A stretch of 64,000 nt of DNA from JAJZRJ01 sp040757055 (GCA_040757055.1 JBFLXY010000004.1:62001-126000); one strand, 5' to 3'; positions 9,199 through 18,043 are shown, counted from the stretch's first letter. Notes: a model not told the origin generated them from the sequence alone. Numbers and translations are program-made.

Positions 9199-10439
9199 AA
9201 CCGCTCCACCTCTTCGACGCCATCGGCGTGGAACTCGAATACATGATCGTCGATAAAAAAAGCCTCGACGTGAAACCCATTAGCGACCAGCTCTTGCAGG
9301 CCGCTGCCGGCGAGCTGACGAGCCACTACGACAAGCCCGGCATCTCCTGGTCCAACGAACTGGTGCTCCACGTGGTGGAACTGAAAACCACCGAACCCAC
9401 CAGCGATCTCGCCAGCGTGGTGGCGCCCTTCCATGGTGATGTGCAGCGGATCAATGAACTCCTTGCCCCGCACCGCGCCTGCCTGATGCCAGGCGGTGCC
9501 CACCCGTGGATGGACCCCTTCACGGAGATGCACCTCTGGCCCCACGGCGACCGCGAAATCTACGCCGCCTTCAACCGCATCTTCGACTGCCGGGGCCACG
9601 GCTGGGCCAACCTCCAGAGCTGCCACCTGAACCTCCCCTTCCAGGGCGACGAGGAATTCGGCCGGCTCCACGCGGCGATCCGCCTCATCCTGCCCCTGCT
9701 GCCCGCCCTTGCCGCGAGCACGCCCATTGTCGATGGCCGCGTGCAATCGTCCCTCGACTTTCGCCTCGAAACCTACAAGCGCAACTCGGCCAAGCTGCCG
9801 CGCATCACCGGCCAGGTGGTGCCGGAGCCGGTCTTTAGCGAATCCGCCTACCGCGAGCAGATCCTGGCGCCCATGTACCAGTCCATCGCACCCTTTGACC
9901 CGGAGGGAACGCTCCAGGACGAATGGCTCAATGCCCGCGGCGCCATTGTCCGCTTCGACCGGGACGCCATCGAGATTCGGATCATCGATGTGCAGGAGTG
10001 CCCGCTGGCGGACCTGGCCATTGCCTCGTTGATTGTCGAGACCTTGCGGACGCTGGTGGACGAAACGTGGACCGGGGTGGACGAACAGCAGGGATGGCAG
10101 AGCGCGCCGCTGGCGGCCATGTTGAACGCCACCACCAAGGATGGCGAGGCCGTGGTGATCACCGACCCGGCGTATCTGAAACTCTTTGGCATGGAGGTAG
10201 CGAGCGCCACCGCAGGCCAGGTGTGGCAACACCTCTTTACACATCATCAGCAGCGCGCCACCATTCCGCCCATCTTCCACGCGCCACTTGCCATCACCCT
10301 CAACCAGGGCTGCCTCGCCCGCCGGATGCTCCGCGCCCTCGGGCCGCAAGTTGACCAACCGGGCCTCGCAAGCCTCGCGGAAAAACTCTGCCGCTGCCTG
10401 GCCGCCAACACCCTACTGGCCAGCCCCCCTGGCCATTGA
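9195..10439 (+). CDS. Glutamate-cysteine ligase family (GCS2/YbdK-like) protein
   Basis: This 414-residue protein belongs to the carboxylate-amine ligase family related to glutamate-cysteine ligase type 2. The N-terminal IGVELEYMIVD (residues 10-20) holds the metal-binding glutamates, and SWSNELVLHVVELKTTEP and HGWANLQSCHLNLPF match family blocks. It overlaps the ATP-grasp gene by ATGA, so the two ligases are made together. A plausible job is activation of a glutamate side chain or start of a short gamma-linked peptide that the ATP-grasp enzyme extends. No glutathione synthetase is adjacent, so ordinary glutathione synthesis is not implied. The last bases of the gene carry the -35 box of the downstream toxin-antitoxin promoter. 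Confidence 0.88.
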   Translation: MKPLHLFDAIGVELEYMIVDKKSLDVKPISDQLLQAAAGELTSHYDKPGISWSNELVLHVVELKTTEPTSDLASVVAPFHGDVQRINELLAPHRACLMPGGAHPWMDPFTEMHLWPHGDREIYAAFNRIFDCRGHGWANLQSCHLNLPFQGDEEFGRLHAAIRLILPLLPALAASTPIVDGRVQSSLDFRLETYKRNSAKLPRITGQVVPEPVFSESAYREQILAPMYQSIAPFDPEGTLQDEWLNARGAIVRFDRDAIEIRIIDVQECPLADLAIASLIVETLRTLVDETWTGVDEQQGWQSAPLAAMLNATTKDGEAVVITDPAYLKLFGMEVASATAGQVWQHLFTHHQQRATIPPIFHAPLAITLNQGCLARRMLRALGPQVDQPGLASLAEKLCRCLAANTLLASPPGH

Positions 10440-10464
10440 CGGTGGTATAAAATATGGTTATACT
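10436..10464 (+). promoter_or_regulatory. Promoter of the MazF-type toxin-antitoxin operon
   Basis: TTGACG (10436-10441) is spaced 17 bases from TATACT (10459-10464). The -35 box overlaps the stop codon of the upstream ligase gene. Confidence 0.8.
10445..10463. promoter_or_regulatory. Probable operator of the toxin-antitoxin operon
   Basis: GTATAA and TTATAC form an inverted repeat with a seven-base spacer lying over the spacer and -10 box. A further GTATAA half-site occurs at 10481-10486 next to the ribosome-binding site. This fits autorepression by the antitoxin, as is usual for such operons. Confidence 0.55.
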
Positions 10465-10488
10465 TTCTTCACCAAAGGAGGTATAATT

Positions 10489-10743
10489 ATGCAGAATATC
10501 AAGACCGCTATATCCATGCAGAAGCCCCTTTTCGACCAAGCCGAGGAACTCGCTCATACCATGAAGGTGTCCCGCAGCAGGCTCTTCGTCATGGCCTTGC
10601 AGGAGTATATCGAGCGACGCAAAAATCGGGAACTCCTGGCGCGGATCAATGCCGCCTATGAAGAACCTGACGACGCCACGGAAAAGAAACTGCGCCATGC
10701 CGCACAGCGCCGCCATCGCCGACTGGTGGAGGGTGAATGGTAA
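10489..10743 (+). CDS. Ribbon-helix-helix type antitoxin
   Basis: This is an 84-residue antitoxin. The N-terminal half (TAISMQKPLFDQAEELA, then VSRSRLFVMALQEYIE) reads as a ribbon-helix-helix DNA-binding domain, and the acidic/basic C-terminal tail is the usual toxin-wrapping segment. AAAGGAGG lies eight bases before the ATG. The stop overlaps the toxin start. It should bind both the MazF-like toxin and the AT-rich operator just upstream. Confidence 0.88.
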   Translation: MQNIKTAISMQKPLFDQAEELAHTMKVSRSRLFVMALQEYIERRKNRELLARINAAYEEPDDATEKKLRHAAQRRHRRLVEGEW

Positions 10744-11093
10744 TCACCCAGGGCGACATCTACTGGCTGGAACTCGACGCACCCAAGGGCTCGGAACCCG
10801 GCTACCGCCATCCCCACGTGGTGGTCCAGAACAACCTCTTCAACCGGAGCAGAATCCGCACCGTGCTGGTCTGCCCTCTCACCTCGAATCTCAAACGCGC
10901 CGAAGCGCCGGGCAACGTACTGCTCAAGAAAGGCGAGGCCCAACTGCCCCGACAGAGCGTGGTGAACGTTTCGCAGGTCTTTGCCGTGGACAAGGACGAG
11001 CTGACCGAATACATCGGCACCCTCGCGCCGCCACGGCTGGGGGAGATTCTGAACGGCATCAAGCTGGTGCTCGAACCACGCGAGTCGGATTAA
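10737..11093 (+). CDS. Type II toxin, PemK/MazF family mRNA interferase
   Basis: This 118-residue protein has the MazF/PemK SH3-like fold. GDIYWLELD at residues 6-14 and GYRHPHVVVQN at residues 22-32 match the conserved N-terminal block that holds the catalytic Arg. VLVCPLTSNLKRA and the QVFAVDK segment follow as expected. It should cleave mRNA at short specific sites and is held in check by the antitoxin, whose stop codon it overlaps by seven bases. Confidence 0.93.
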   Translation: MVITQGDIYWLELDAPKGSEPGYRHPHVVVQNNLFNRSRIRTVLVCPLTSNLKRAEAPGNVLLKKGEAQLPRQSVVNVSQVFAVDKDELTEYIGTLAPPRLGEILNGIKLVLEPRESD

Positions 11094-11233
11094 GGTGACG
11101 CCCGCCGCATGCTCTGATTTTTTGCAGAGCAACACCGCGCCGTCACCAGACAAATCCTCAAGGAATTACGCATGCTGTCCCCCGAATTTAATTGAGGCGC
11201 TGATTGGGGGAGCTCACAGAAAAGGAGGGGGAC

Positions 11234-12691
11234 ATGAAATTTATGTCGTCGGCTCTATCCCTGATCTTGTGCCTTATGGCTACAGGATGTGCAAAGAATT
11301 ACCAAGAAGTGATCGAGGGTCTCGATGCCAAAGAACAATCAGTCATCAAGCATCATGCTATCTTGATACATAAGGACGGCAAATACATCCCTCAGGGGAA
11401 TATCCAGGAGTTGCCAGAGCAACGCGATATAATTTTCGAGCAAATTCAAACGTTTTTAAAAGGGGGTGGGGCATGCGACCCGATTCCCGACAACAAGAAT
11501 ATCCTGATCTATATCCATGGCGGATTAAACAGCGAGGACGTTGCCATAAGGCGTGCAATTAAAGCAACCCAACAAATGATACCAGACCCCCAAAAGTTGG
11601 CTTGCGCAAAGACCTACCCCATTTTTATCAATTGGCGGTCAGGACCGGTCACCACTCTTGGCGACCATTATTTCAGAATTCGCGATGGTGAGGAGGACAA
11701 AACCGCGCCTTTCACTTCGCCAATTTACTTCCTGGGTGATCTCGCCAGAACCGTTGGGAACACCCCAATGGCTTGGTGCCATGAGGGCTACCAGGTAATC
11801 AATGCCTCTCACTCCTCCGCCTTAGACCTTTTAGGAAAAGATCCAGAGCATCTCAAAAAAGAAGCTAAAGAAAACAAGCTTGTTTTTGATAGTGCCAAGG
11901 ACGAAAAGAATCGCTGGAATCTCTGGCGACGAGCTGTCTGGGTAGTAACCGCCCCATTCAAAATCATATCAACTCCTTTCGCTTTTACTCTTGGCACTCC
12001 CGCCTGGGACAACATGAAACGCCGGACGCATACCATGTTCACTCCTCAACCAAAGGACAAAACAGCAGGTTTACAGCCAGATGGCGACACAAGAAAGTTT
12101 TTAAAAGAGCTAAATGCGCATGTAAAAAAAATTCGCAGCGAAGGAAATCAGGAGTTCGAGTTGACACTCATGGGGCATTCCATGGGCGGGATTGTCCTCA
12201 ACCGGGCTCTTCGAGATTTGTCCGACGACCTTACAGAGGTTGACAATATCGTCTACATGGCCTCTGCCGACAATCTTCAAAACTATCTTGACGCGACCAT
12301 TCCGATGATCAAGAAAGCCGTAGATCATCAAAAGAAGCCTCCACAGATATATAACCTGCATCTTCACCCAGAAAATGAGGATCGCGAAATCTCTTCCTGC
12401 GGCCTTGCCCCCTCAGGCAGTTTATTGGCTTGGATAGATCATACCTATGACACCCCGGAATATGTTCTCCAGCGCACCTCTGGCCGCTGGACCAATATCC
12501 GACGAGTGCACAACTTGATCCCCACAGAACTCAGAGAAAATTACCACTTCAGGGTTTTTGAACGAGGGTCATCCAAAAAGCGACCCCAGACCCACGGCTC
12601 CTTTGATGACTTCAATTTTTGGGATAAATCCTTTTGGAATGGTACAAAGGAACCTCAATCTTGGAACAAGACAACAAGTATCTGCCAATGA
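11234..12691 (+). CDS. Lipoprotein with alpha/beta-hydrolase fold, AT-richer than neighbours
   Basis: This 485-residue protein starts MKFMSSALSLIL and has a lipobox ending ATGC (Cys19), so it should be a lipoprotein. The hydrolase features are YIHGG (residues 93-97), which can form the oxyanion hole, and GHSMGG with Ser316 as nucleophile. A strong AAAGGAGGGG lies before the ATG, which decides the start. Base composition is clearly lower in GC than the flanks and codon use is mixed, which suggests recent transfer. It follows a toxin-antitoxin pair and its stop overlaps the next gene by ATGA. I do not recognise a characterised relative; lipase, esterase or an effector-like hydrolase are all possible. 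Confidence 0.8.
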   Translation: MKFMSSALSLILCLMATGCAKNYQEVIEGLDAKEQSVIKHHAILIHKDGKYIPQGNIQELPEQRDIIFEQIQTFLKGGGACDPIPDNKNILIYIHGGLNSEDVAIRRAIKATQQMIPDPQKLACAKTYPIFINWRSGPVTTLGDHYFRIRDGEEDKTAPFTSPIYFLGDLARTVGNTPMAWCHEGYQVINASHSSALDLLGKDPEHLKKEAKENKLVFDSAKDEKNRWNLWRRAVWVVTAPFKIISTPFAFTLGTPAWDNMKRRTHTMFTPQPKDKTAGLQPDGDTRKFLKELNAHVKKIRSEGNQEFELTLMGHSMGGIVLNRALRDLSDDLTEVDNIVYMASADNLQNYLDATIPMIKKAVDHQKKPPQIYNLHLHPENEDREISSCGLAPSGSLLAWIDHTYDTPEYVLQRTSGRWTNIRRVHNLIPTELRENYHFRVFERGSSKKRPQTHGSFDDFNFWDKSFWNGTKEPQSWNKTTSICQ

Positions 12692-13140
12692 TCCTCGATA
12701 TCCTCAAAAACGCCCAGCGCCACACAGACCTGCATCCGCTCTTTGCCAAGACCTTTCAGTTCCTCGCCCGGCCGGATCTGAAGGAACTGCCCCTTGGCAG
12801 ACATGCCATCGACGGCGACCGCCTCTTTGCCATCGTTGCCAGGGAACCGGGCCGCACCAAGGAAGAGGCGGTGCTGGAAGCGCACCAGAAGTACATCGAC
12901 ATCCAGCTCATTTTGGACGGCACCGACACCATGGGCTGGAAGGCCACATCCCTCTGCACGCAACCCACCAAGGAGTACGACCCCAAGGGTGATGAGCAGT
13001 GTTTCAGCGACGCGCCGGACGCCTGGATTGCGGTGCCTCCTGGCCACTTTGTCATCTTCTTCCCCGAGGATGCCCACGCCCCGCTGGTTTCGCCCACCAT
13101 GCTTCACAAGGTGGTGGTCAAGGTCACAATCACGCCGTAG
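12688..13140 (+). CDS. YhcH/YjgK/YiaL family protein
   Basis: This 150-residue protein belongs to the YhcH/YiaL (DUF386) cupin-like family, linked in other bacteria to sialic acid and other sugar catabolism and to EbgC, a beta-galactosidase subunit. The motif EAHQKYIDIQLILDG (residues about 56-70) and the C-terminal FVIFFPEDAHAP metal-binding block are typical. ATG 12688 gives the family's usual length; it overlaps the stop of the lipoprotein gene. No sugar operon is nearby, so its substrate here is unclear. Confidence 0.9.
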   Translation: MILDILKNAQRHTDLHPLFAKTFQFLARPDLKELPLGRHAIDGDRLFAIVAREPGRTKEEAVLEAHQKYIDIQLILDGTDTMGWKATSLCTQPTKEYDPKGDEQCFSDAPDAWIAVPPGHFVIFFPEDAHAPLVSPTMLHKVVVKVTITP

Positions 13141-13243
13141 CCTTTTTCCCCCGCCCCCAGTCCTCCTGAGCCGCCGTTATGCCACCGGGCGGGCATCATG
13201 CCGCTCGCGCCCGAATGGCTGCACTGAACCGGCAAAAGGGTTG

Positions 13244-13273
13244 TTGACAAAACCCTCCCCGGCGCAGCATAAG
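13244..13273 (+). promoter_or_regulatory. Promoter for the MscS-like gene
   Basis: A perfect TTGACA (13244-13249) is followed after 18 bases by CATAAG (13268-13273), about 65 bases before the start codon. Confidence 0.55.
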
Positions 13274-13336
13274 GTGAGACAAGGGCATACCGGCATCGCC
13301 CTGTCCGCCTTCGCAACCACCACCCAAGGGGAACCC

Positions 13337-14521
13337 ATGGAAACCATCAAGCAACTGCTCGCCCCGCTGCTCGACGCCCTGGGCCGTTATCTGCCCAGCG
13401 TCTTCGGCGCGCTCCTCATCTTCCTCGTCGGCATCGGCGCGGCCAAGCTGATCCGCAAGGCCATCGTCGCCTTCTGCGAAAAAATGAATGTCGATGAGCG
13501 CCTGGCCGGCAAGGTGGGGGAGGAGGTGCACATCGCCAGGTTCCTCGGCAGCCTCGCCTACTATCTGGTCGCCCTCTGGGTCCTGCTTCTGACCCTGGAC
13601 GTGCTGGGAGTCAAGGACGTGCTCGACCCGGTGATGCTCATGTTCAGCAACTTCCTCGGCATCTTCCCCAACCTGGTGGCCGCGCTGCTCATCGCCTTCA
13701 CCGGCTATTTCATCGCCAAGATCCTCGCCAGCTCCGTGGAGGTTCTGGCCCGCGGCCTGGACGGCTTCTCCTCCCGCGTCGGCCTGAGCGAGCAGTTCCG
13801 CATCTCACGGCTCATCGGCCAGCTCGTCTTCCTGGTGATCTTCATCCCGGTGCTCATCTCCGCACTGGATGCCCTGAAGATCGAGGCGATCTCCATCCCC
13901 TCCACCCAGATGCTCACCACCATCCTCTCGGCCATCCCCAAGATATTGGCCGCGGTTCTGATCCTCGGCGTGGCCTTCATCGTCGGCCGCTTCGTCACCT
14001 CGGCGGCCACTGAACTCCTCCAGAACCTCGGCGCCGACCGGTTGCCGGAAAAACTCGGCTTCAAGGTGGTGATGGGCGACACGACCTCCTTCTCCAGGGT
14101 ATGCGGCGGCCTGCTCTTCTTCTTCGTCATGCTGGCGGCCACGGTCTCGGCGGTGGAGCAGCTCGCCATGCCGCAGCTCGCCTCGATCCTCGGCGAGTTC
14201 CTGGTCTTTGCCGGCCAGATCGTCCTGGGCCTCGTGATTCTCGCCATCGGCAACTTCATCGCCACCCTGGCCTTCAACGCCCTTTCCCAGACCGCCGACA
14301 ACCGCGGCCTCGCCACCATCGCCCGGGTGGCCATCCTTGCCCTGGTCCTGGCCATGGGCCTCCGGGCCATGGGCATTGCCGATGACATCGTCGATCTCGC
14401 CTTCGGCCTCACCCTGGGCGCGGTGGCGATCGCCTTTGCCCTGGCCTTTGGCCTCGGCGGACGTGAGGCCGCGGGCCGGCAGATGGAATACTGGTTGAAG
14501 AACCTCCGCAAGGAGGAGTAG
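13337..14521 (+). CDS. Mechanosensitive channel-related membrane protein (CmpX-like, conserved TM helix)
   Basis: This is a 394-residue inner-membrane protein rich in long hydrophobic helices. Repeated units of the type LPxxxGALLIFLVGIGAAKLI appear three or four times, as in the conserved TM-helix repeat proteins related to small mechanosensitive channels (CmpX-like). The soluble beta domain of true MscS is missing. The start ATG 13337 has a weak GGGGAA stretch before it. It stands alone with its own TTGACA promoter, and corA follows 79 bases later. Role is probably in osmotic or membrane stress; this is family inference. Confidence 0.8.
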   Translation: METIKQLLAPLLDALGRYLPSVFGALLIFLVGIGAAKLIRKAIVAFCEKMNVDERLAGKVGEEVHIARFLGSLAYYLVALWVLLLTLDVLGVKDVLDPVMLMFSNFLGIFPNLVAALLIAFTGYFIAKILASSVEVLARGLDGFSSRVGLSEQFRISRLIGQLVFLVIFIPVLISALDALKIEAISIPSTQMLTTILSAIPKILAAVLILGVAFIVGRFVTSAATELLQNLGADRLPEKLGFKVVMGDTTSFSRVCGGLLFFFVMLAATVSAVEQLAMPQLASILGEFLVFAGQIVLGLVILAIGNFIATLAFNALSQTADNRGLATIARVAILALVLAMGLRAMGIADDIVDLAFGLTLGAVAIAFALAFGLGGREAAGRQMEYWLKNLRKEE

Positions 14522-14600
14522 ATTGAAACAGGGCGGCGGCCGGTGCCTTCGCTGCCTTGCCCGGCCTGCCGCCGGCGCACCACCCCGGGGAGGATGATGC

Positions 14601-15722
14601 ATGAACATCCCGCGCCTGGCCTCCACAACCGGCCTCGCCTTCCGGTTGCCGAAGACCTCTTCGCAGAAGGCGGGGCTGCCGCCGGGCACGCCGGTTCACA
14701 TCGGGGAGCAGAAGGCCAGCGAGGTCCGGGTCACCCTGGTGGATTACGACCAGGAACACTGCGAGGTCGTCGCCCTGCCGCGGCCCGATGTCTGCGCCCT
14801 TTACCAGAGCAAGGCCACCGTCACCTGGGTCAACGTGGACGGCCTCCACCAGGCCGATCTCATCGAAAAGATCTGCCAGTGCTTCCACCTCCATCCGCTG
14901 ACCATCGAGGACATCCTCAACACCACCCAGCGGCCCAAGCTCGACATCTTCGACGACTATCTCTTTCTGGTCATCAAGACCCAGGGCTACAACGCCGCCA
15001 CCCGCCTCGTCGATACCGAGCAGATCAGCTTCGTCCTCGGCAAGGGCTTTCTCGTCACCTTCCAGGAGAAACCGGGCGACACCTTCGAGGCGGTGCGCGC
15101 CCGCATCCAGAGCAACCGGGGCCGCATCCGCAAGATGGGCATGGATTACCTCGCCTATTCCCTGCTCGACACCATCATCGACAACTACTTCACCGTGCTG
15201 GAGCAACTGGGCGAGGAGATCGAGGACCTGGAGGAGGAGCTGATCGCCAGCCCCTCCCAGGAGACCCTGCGCCGGATCCACGTGCTGAAAAGGGAGATGA
15301 TCCTGCTCAGAAAATCGATCTGGCCGCTGCGCGAGGTGATCAACGGCCTGATGCGGGAGGAGGAGACCAGCCTCATCAGCGACGCCATCCACCCCTTCCT
15401 GAAGGATCTCTACGACCACACCATCCAGGTGATCGACACGGTGGAGACCTACCGCGACATCCTCGCCGGCATGCTGGACATCTACCTCTCCAGCATCAGC
15501 AACCGGATGAACGAGATCATGAAGGTGCTCACCATCTTCGCGGCCATTTTCATCCCCCTTACCTTCATCACCAGCCTCTACGGCATGAATTTCAACACTG
15601 CGGCCAGCCCCTGGAACATGCCGGAACTGAACTGGTTCCTGGGCTACCCCTTTGCCCTGGGGCTGATGGTGGCCACCGCCGCCAGCATGCTCTTTTACTT
15701 CAGGCGCAAAAAGTGGTTTTAA
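14601..15722 (+). CDS. corA: CorA magnesium/cobalt transport protein
   Basis: This is a 373-residue CorA ion channel. The large N-terminal cytoplasmic domain is followed by a long acidic helix (EQLGEEIEDLEEELIA) and two C-terminal membrane helices. The signature YGMNF (residues 327-331) ends the first helix and the loop carries MPEL. The C-terminus is very basic (FRRKKWF). It brings in Mg2+ and some Co2+ and Ni2+ as a homopentamer. GGGGAGGATG lies close before the ATG at 14601. The lapA gene begins 17 bases later. Confidence 0.96.
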   Translation: MNIPRLASTTGLAFRLPKTSSQKAGLPPGTPVHIGEQKASEVRVTLVDYDQEHCEVVALPRPDVCALYQSKATVTWVNVDGLHQADLIEKICQCFHLHPLTIEDILNTTQRPKLDIFDDYLFLVIKTQGYNAATRLVDTEQISFVLGKGFLVTFQEKPGDTFEAVRARIQSNRGRIRKMGMDYLAYSLLDTIIDNYFTVLEQLGEEIEDLEEELIASPSQETLRRIHVLKREMILLRKSIWPLREVINGLMREEETSLISDAIHPFLKDLYDHTIQVIDTVETYRDILAGMLDIYLSSISNRMNEIMKVLTIFAAIFIPLTFITSLYGMNFNTAASPWNMPELNWFLGYPFALGLMVATAASMLFYFRRKKWF

Positions 15723-15739
15723 ACTGCTGAGGAAGAACA

Positions 15740-16006
15740 ATGCGATTCCGCCTCGTCCTGGTCGTCGTCCTGCTCCTTGCGGTGGTGCTCTTCACCCTGC
15801 AGAACACCGAGATGGTCACGGTCCGCTTTTTCCTCTGGAGCTACGATATCTCGCGGGCGCTGCTGATCTTCCTGGTCTTTGCCATGGGCGTCCTCCTCGG
15901 CCTTTGCGCGGGCAGCTTCCCGCGCCGCCGGGAAAAAGCAGCGCCCCCTTCCCCTCCCCAACCGCACCCCAAGGACAGCAGCCATGACCAACGCACCACC
16001 CCATGA
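15740..16006 (+). CDS. lapA: LapA domain small membrane protein
   Basis: This 88-residue protein has two membrane helices. The stretch FTLQNTEMVTVRFFLW (residues about 19-34) is typical of the lipopolysaccharide assembly protein A domain. The second helix (LLIFLVFAMGVLLGLCAG) is followed by a basic, Pro-rich tail. It lies between corA and trxB, and its 3' end overlaps the trxB start by 23 bases in another frame. In enterobacteria LapA works with LapB to set LpxC levels; LapB is not present here, so the role is uncertain. Confidence 0.85.
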   Translation: MRFRLVLVVVLLLAVVLFTLQNTEMVTVRFFLWSYDISRALLIFLVFAMGVLLGLCAGSFPRRREKAAPPSPPQPHPKDSSHDQRTTP

Positions 16007-16925
16007 CCTCGTCATCATCGGCGGCGGCCCCGGCGGGCTCACCGCAGGCATCTACGCCATGCGGGCAGCCATGCACGCCATCCTCCTCGAAAAGGGGGTG
16101 GCCGGCGGCCAGCTCAACAACACCGACATCGTCGAGAACTGGCCCGGCACCGAGAAGATCACCGGCGCGGCGCTGGCAGAGCAGATGGCGGCCCATGCCG
16201 CGAGCTACCACCTGCCGACCCGCGCCGCCGGCGTGACCGAACTCGAACCGGGCCTCGAATTCCATACGGTGCGGCTGGAGGGTGGCGAGGAACTGCGGGC
16301 ATATGCCGTGATCCTCGCCACCGGCGGCAGCCCCCGCAAGCTCGGCATCCCCGGCGAGGAGGAATACTACGGCCGCGGGGTCTCCTACTGCGCGGTGTGC
16401 GACGGCTTCTTCTTCCGCGACAAGACGGTGGTGGTAGTGGGTGGCGGCGACTCGGCCCTGGAGGAGGCGCTCTATCTTGCCAAAATCACGAAGAAGGTGT
16501 ACATCGTTCACCGGCGCGATGCCTTCCGCGCCGGCATGATCCTCCAGAAGCGGACCAAGGCCGAACCCAGGATCGAGGTCATCCTGGACACGGTGGCGAC
16601 CGAGATCCTGGCCGGCGAAGAGGGGGTGAACGGCGTCCGCCTGCAAAACACGAAAACCGGCGAGAACAGGAAGCTGGCCACCGACGGGGTCTTCATCTTC
16701 ATCGGCTTTGCGCCGAACAACACCCTGGTGCCGGCCGGCACCAAGATGAACGCCAACGGCTTCGTGGTGACCGACGAAAAATGCGAGACCAATATCCCCG
16801 GCCTCTTCGCCGTCGGCGACCTGCGGGAAAAATACGTCAAGCAGATCGTCACCGCCGCGGCCGACGGCTGCGTGGCGGCCCAGGCCGCGGCCCACTATGT
16901 GGAAAACAGGAAGAACAACGGGTGA
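15984..16925 (+). CDS. trxB: Thioredoxin reductase
   Basis: This 313-residue flavoprotein passes electrons from NADPH to thioredoxin. The FAD-binding GGGPGGLTAG lies at residues 13-22, the redox pair is C136-A-V-C139 followed by DG, and the NADPH site is VVVGGGDSALEEA. The C-terminal FAD site is GLFAVGD. The start ATG 15984 is inside the end of lapA. A thioredoxin gene lies 42 kb away at 58.5 kb. A second, larger TrxR-like fusion lies at 27.8 kb, so at least two disulphide-reductase routes exist. A small hypothetical gene follows after five bases. Confidence 0.95.
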   Translation: MTNAPPHDLVIIGGGPGGLTAGIYAMRAAMHAILLEKGVAGGQLNNTDIVENWPGTEKITGAALAEQMAAHAASYHLPTRAAGVTELEPGLEFHTVRLEGGEELRAYAVILATGGSPRKLGIPGEEEYYGRGVSYCAVCDGFFFRDKTVVVVGGGDSALEEALYLAKITKKVYIVHRRDAFRAGMILQKRTKAEPRIEVILDTVATEILAGEEGVNGVRLQNTKTGENRKLATDGVFIFIGFAPNNTLVPAGTKMNANGFVVTDEKCETNIPGLFAVGDLREKYVKQIVTAAADGCVAAQAAAHYVENRKNNG

Positions 16926-16930
16926 GGCGG

Positions 16931-17281
16931 ATGAGCGATTTTGAGCGAAAATGGGACCTTGCCATGGCCATGGCAGTGCTGCAAAGCCCGGACGTGGACG
17001 GCGCCACCTGGGCCGAGGCGGTGAAATGGTTGCTCTTTTACGGGCCGCCGGAACTGCGCGAACTCATCGGCCAGGCCTCGCATTTTGCCACCAGCGAACA
17101 ATTTCCGGATCTCAAACCGGTCGGTTACGACGAAGACGGCGCCCCCTGCTATGATGCGCGGCAACTTGCCGATACCGCCGGCGTAAGCGCCGGGGAACTC
17201 GCAAGGCGGATGGCGGAGTGGGAAGCGGAGGCGGGACAGCCCGCGGCGATTACCCCGGCCACGGTGCACCGGGTCCACTGA
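16931..17281 (+). CDS. Conserved-looking hypothetical protein
   Basis: This is a soluble, acidic protein of 116 residues that I do not recognise. It starts at ATG 16931, five bases after trxB, with GGTGAGGCGG before it, and is probably cotranscribed. The N-terminal half is helical (WAEAVKWLLFYGPPELRELI). The middle has a YDEDGAPCYDARQLADTAGVSAGELARR stretch that looks like a helix-turn-helix or DUF-type helical unit. No catalytic motif is visible. Confidence 0.7.
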   Translation: MSDFERKWDLAMAMAVLQSPDVDGATWAEAVKWLLFYGPPELRELIGQASHFATSEQFPDLKPVGYDEDGAPCYDARQLADTAGVSAGELARRMAEWEAEAGQPAAITPATVHRVH

Positions 17282-17318
17282 GCGGCGACAGTTCGCAGGA
17301 GGCTGTCACCAAGGCCCG

Positions 17319-17789
17319 CTAATAGAAAATCCTCGATCTGCGGCGGTCGTTGGCGCAGCAGAGAAGGCGATCCACCGAAAAAAGGCCGCCGCCGCGCACC
17401 ACCAGCGCCGCGGCCATGCCGAGCACCAGGAGGTGATATTCGTAACCCTCGCCGGCCTGGGTGCCGGACCAGTTCATGAAAAACCCGTGCGGCACGTGGT
17501 TCAGGAACATGCAGACCGCGATGGTCACCCCGAGCCCCAGGGCCCACACCCTGGTCATAAAGCCCAGGATCAGCAGGGCCGCGCCGAAAAACTCGATGAC
17601 CAGGAGCGCCACGATGGCCGGCGGCGCAAAACCGAGGCCGGCGAAAATCTCCATCGTCCTGGCCAGGCCAGGCCCGCCGTACCAGCCAAGCACCTTCTGG
17701 GCGCCATGCGGCCAGATCACCACCCCCAGCGCCACCCGGATCAGCAACTGCGCCGCGCTGGTGTCCGTACGGATCACCTTGTCGAACAT
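17319..17789 (-). CDS. DoxX family membrane protein
   Basis: This 156-residue protein has four membrane helices. The conserved LIRVALGVVIWPHGAQKVLGW near the N-terminus and FGAALLILGFMTR in the middle are typical of DoxX/quinol oxidase-subunit-like proteins. ATG 17789 matches the family's usual MFDK/MF start and is directly preceded by GGAAAGGAG; a GTG 12 codons upstream is also in frame. Members are linked to redox stress or respiratory membranes, but the function of stand-alone DoxX proteins is not settled. It converges with the trxB operon. Confidence 0.85.
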   Translation of the reverse strand: MFDKVIRTDTSAAQLLIRVALGVVIWPHGAQKVLGWYGGPGLARTMEIFAGLGFAPPAIVALLVIEFFGAALLILGFMTRVWALGLGVTIAVCMFLNHVPHGFFMNWSGTQAGEGYEYHLLVLGMAAALVVRGGGLFSVDRLLCCANDRRRSRIFY

Positions 17790-17969
17790 CTCCTTTCCCC
17801 CTGAGGCATGCGGTGGCGCGGTCACTTTCCCTTCCCCCGTTCACCGCGCGTTCCCCCAGCATAGCACACCGCCTGCGCAACTGGCCAGCGCAAAAAAGAC
17901 GCCAACCCGCCGAGAAAGGAAGAGGAGCGGGGGATTGCCGCCGGGGCGACAAAAAATCCATTTCCCCCC

Positions 17970-17998
17970 ATGACAAGCGGTGCGCTTTCAGGTAATAA
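17970..17998 (+). promoter_or_regulatory. Possible promoter for the pentapeptide-repeat lipoprotein
   Basis: ATGACA (17970-17975) and TAATAA (17993-17998) are 17 bases apart, about 45 bases before the GTG start. Confidence 0.35.
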
Positions 17999-18043
17999 AA
18001 GGCATCCGTCGTCATCCGATACCCCTTCACCGGGAGGCCGTCC

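Noticed and set aside
11358..12367. Minus-strand frames inside the lipoprotein hydrolase gene
   Set aside because: Short, no ribosome-binding sites, and fully covered by a better plus-strand gene.
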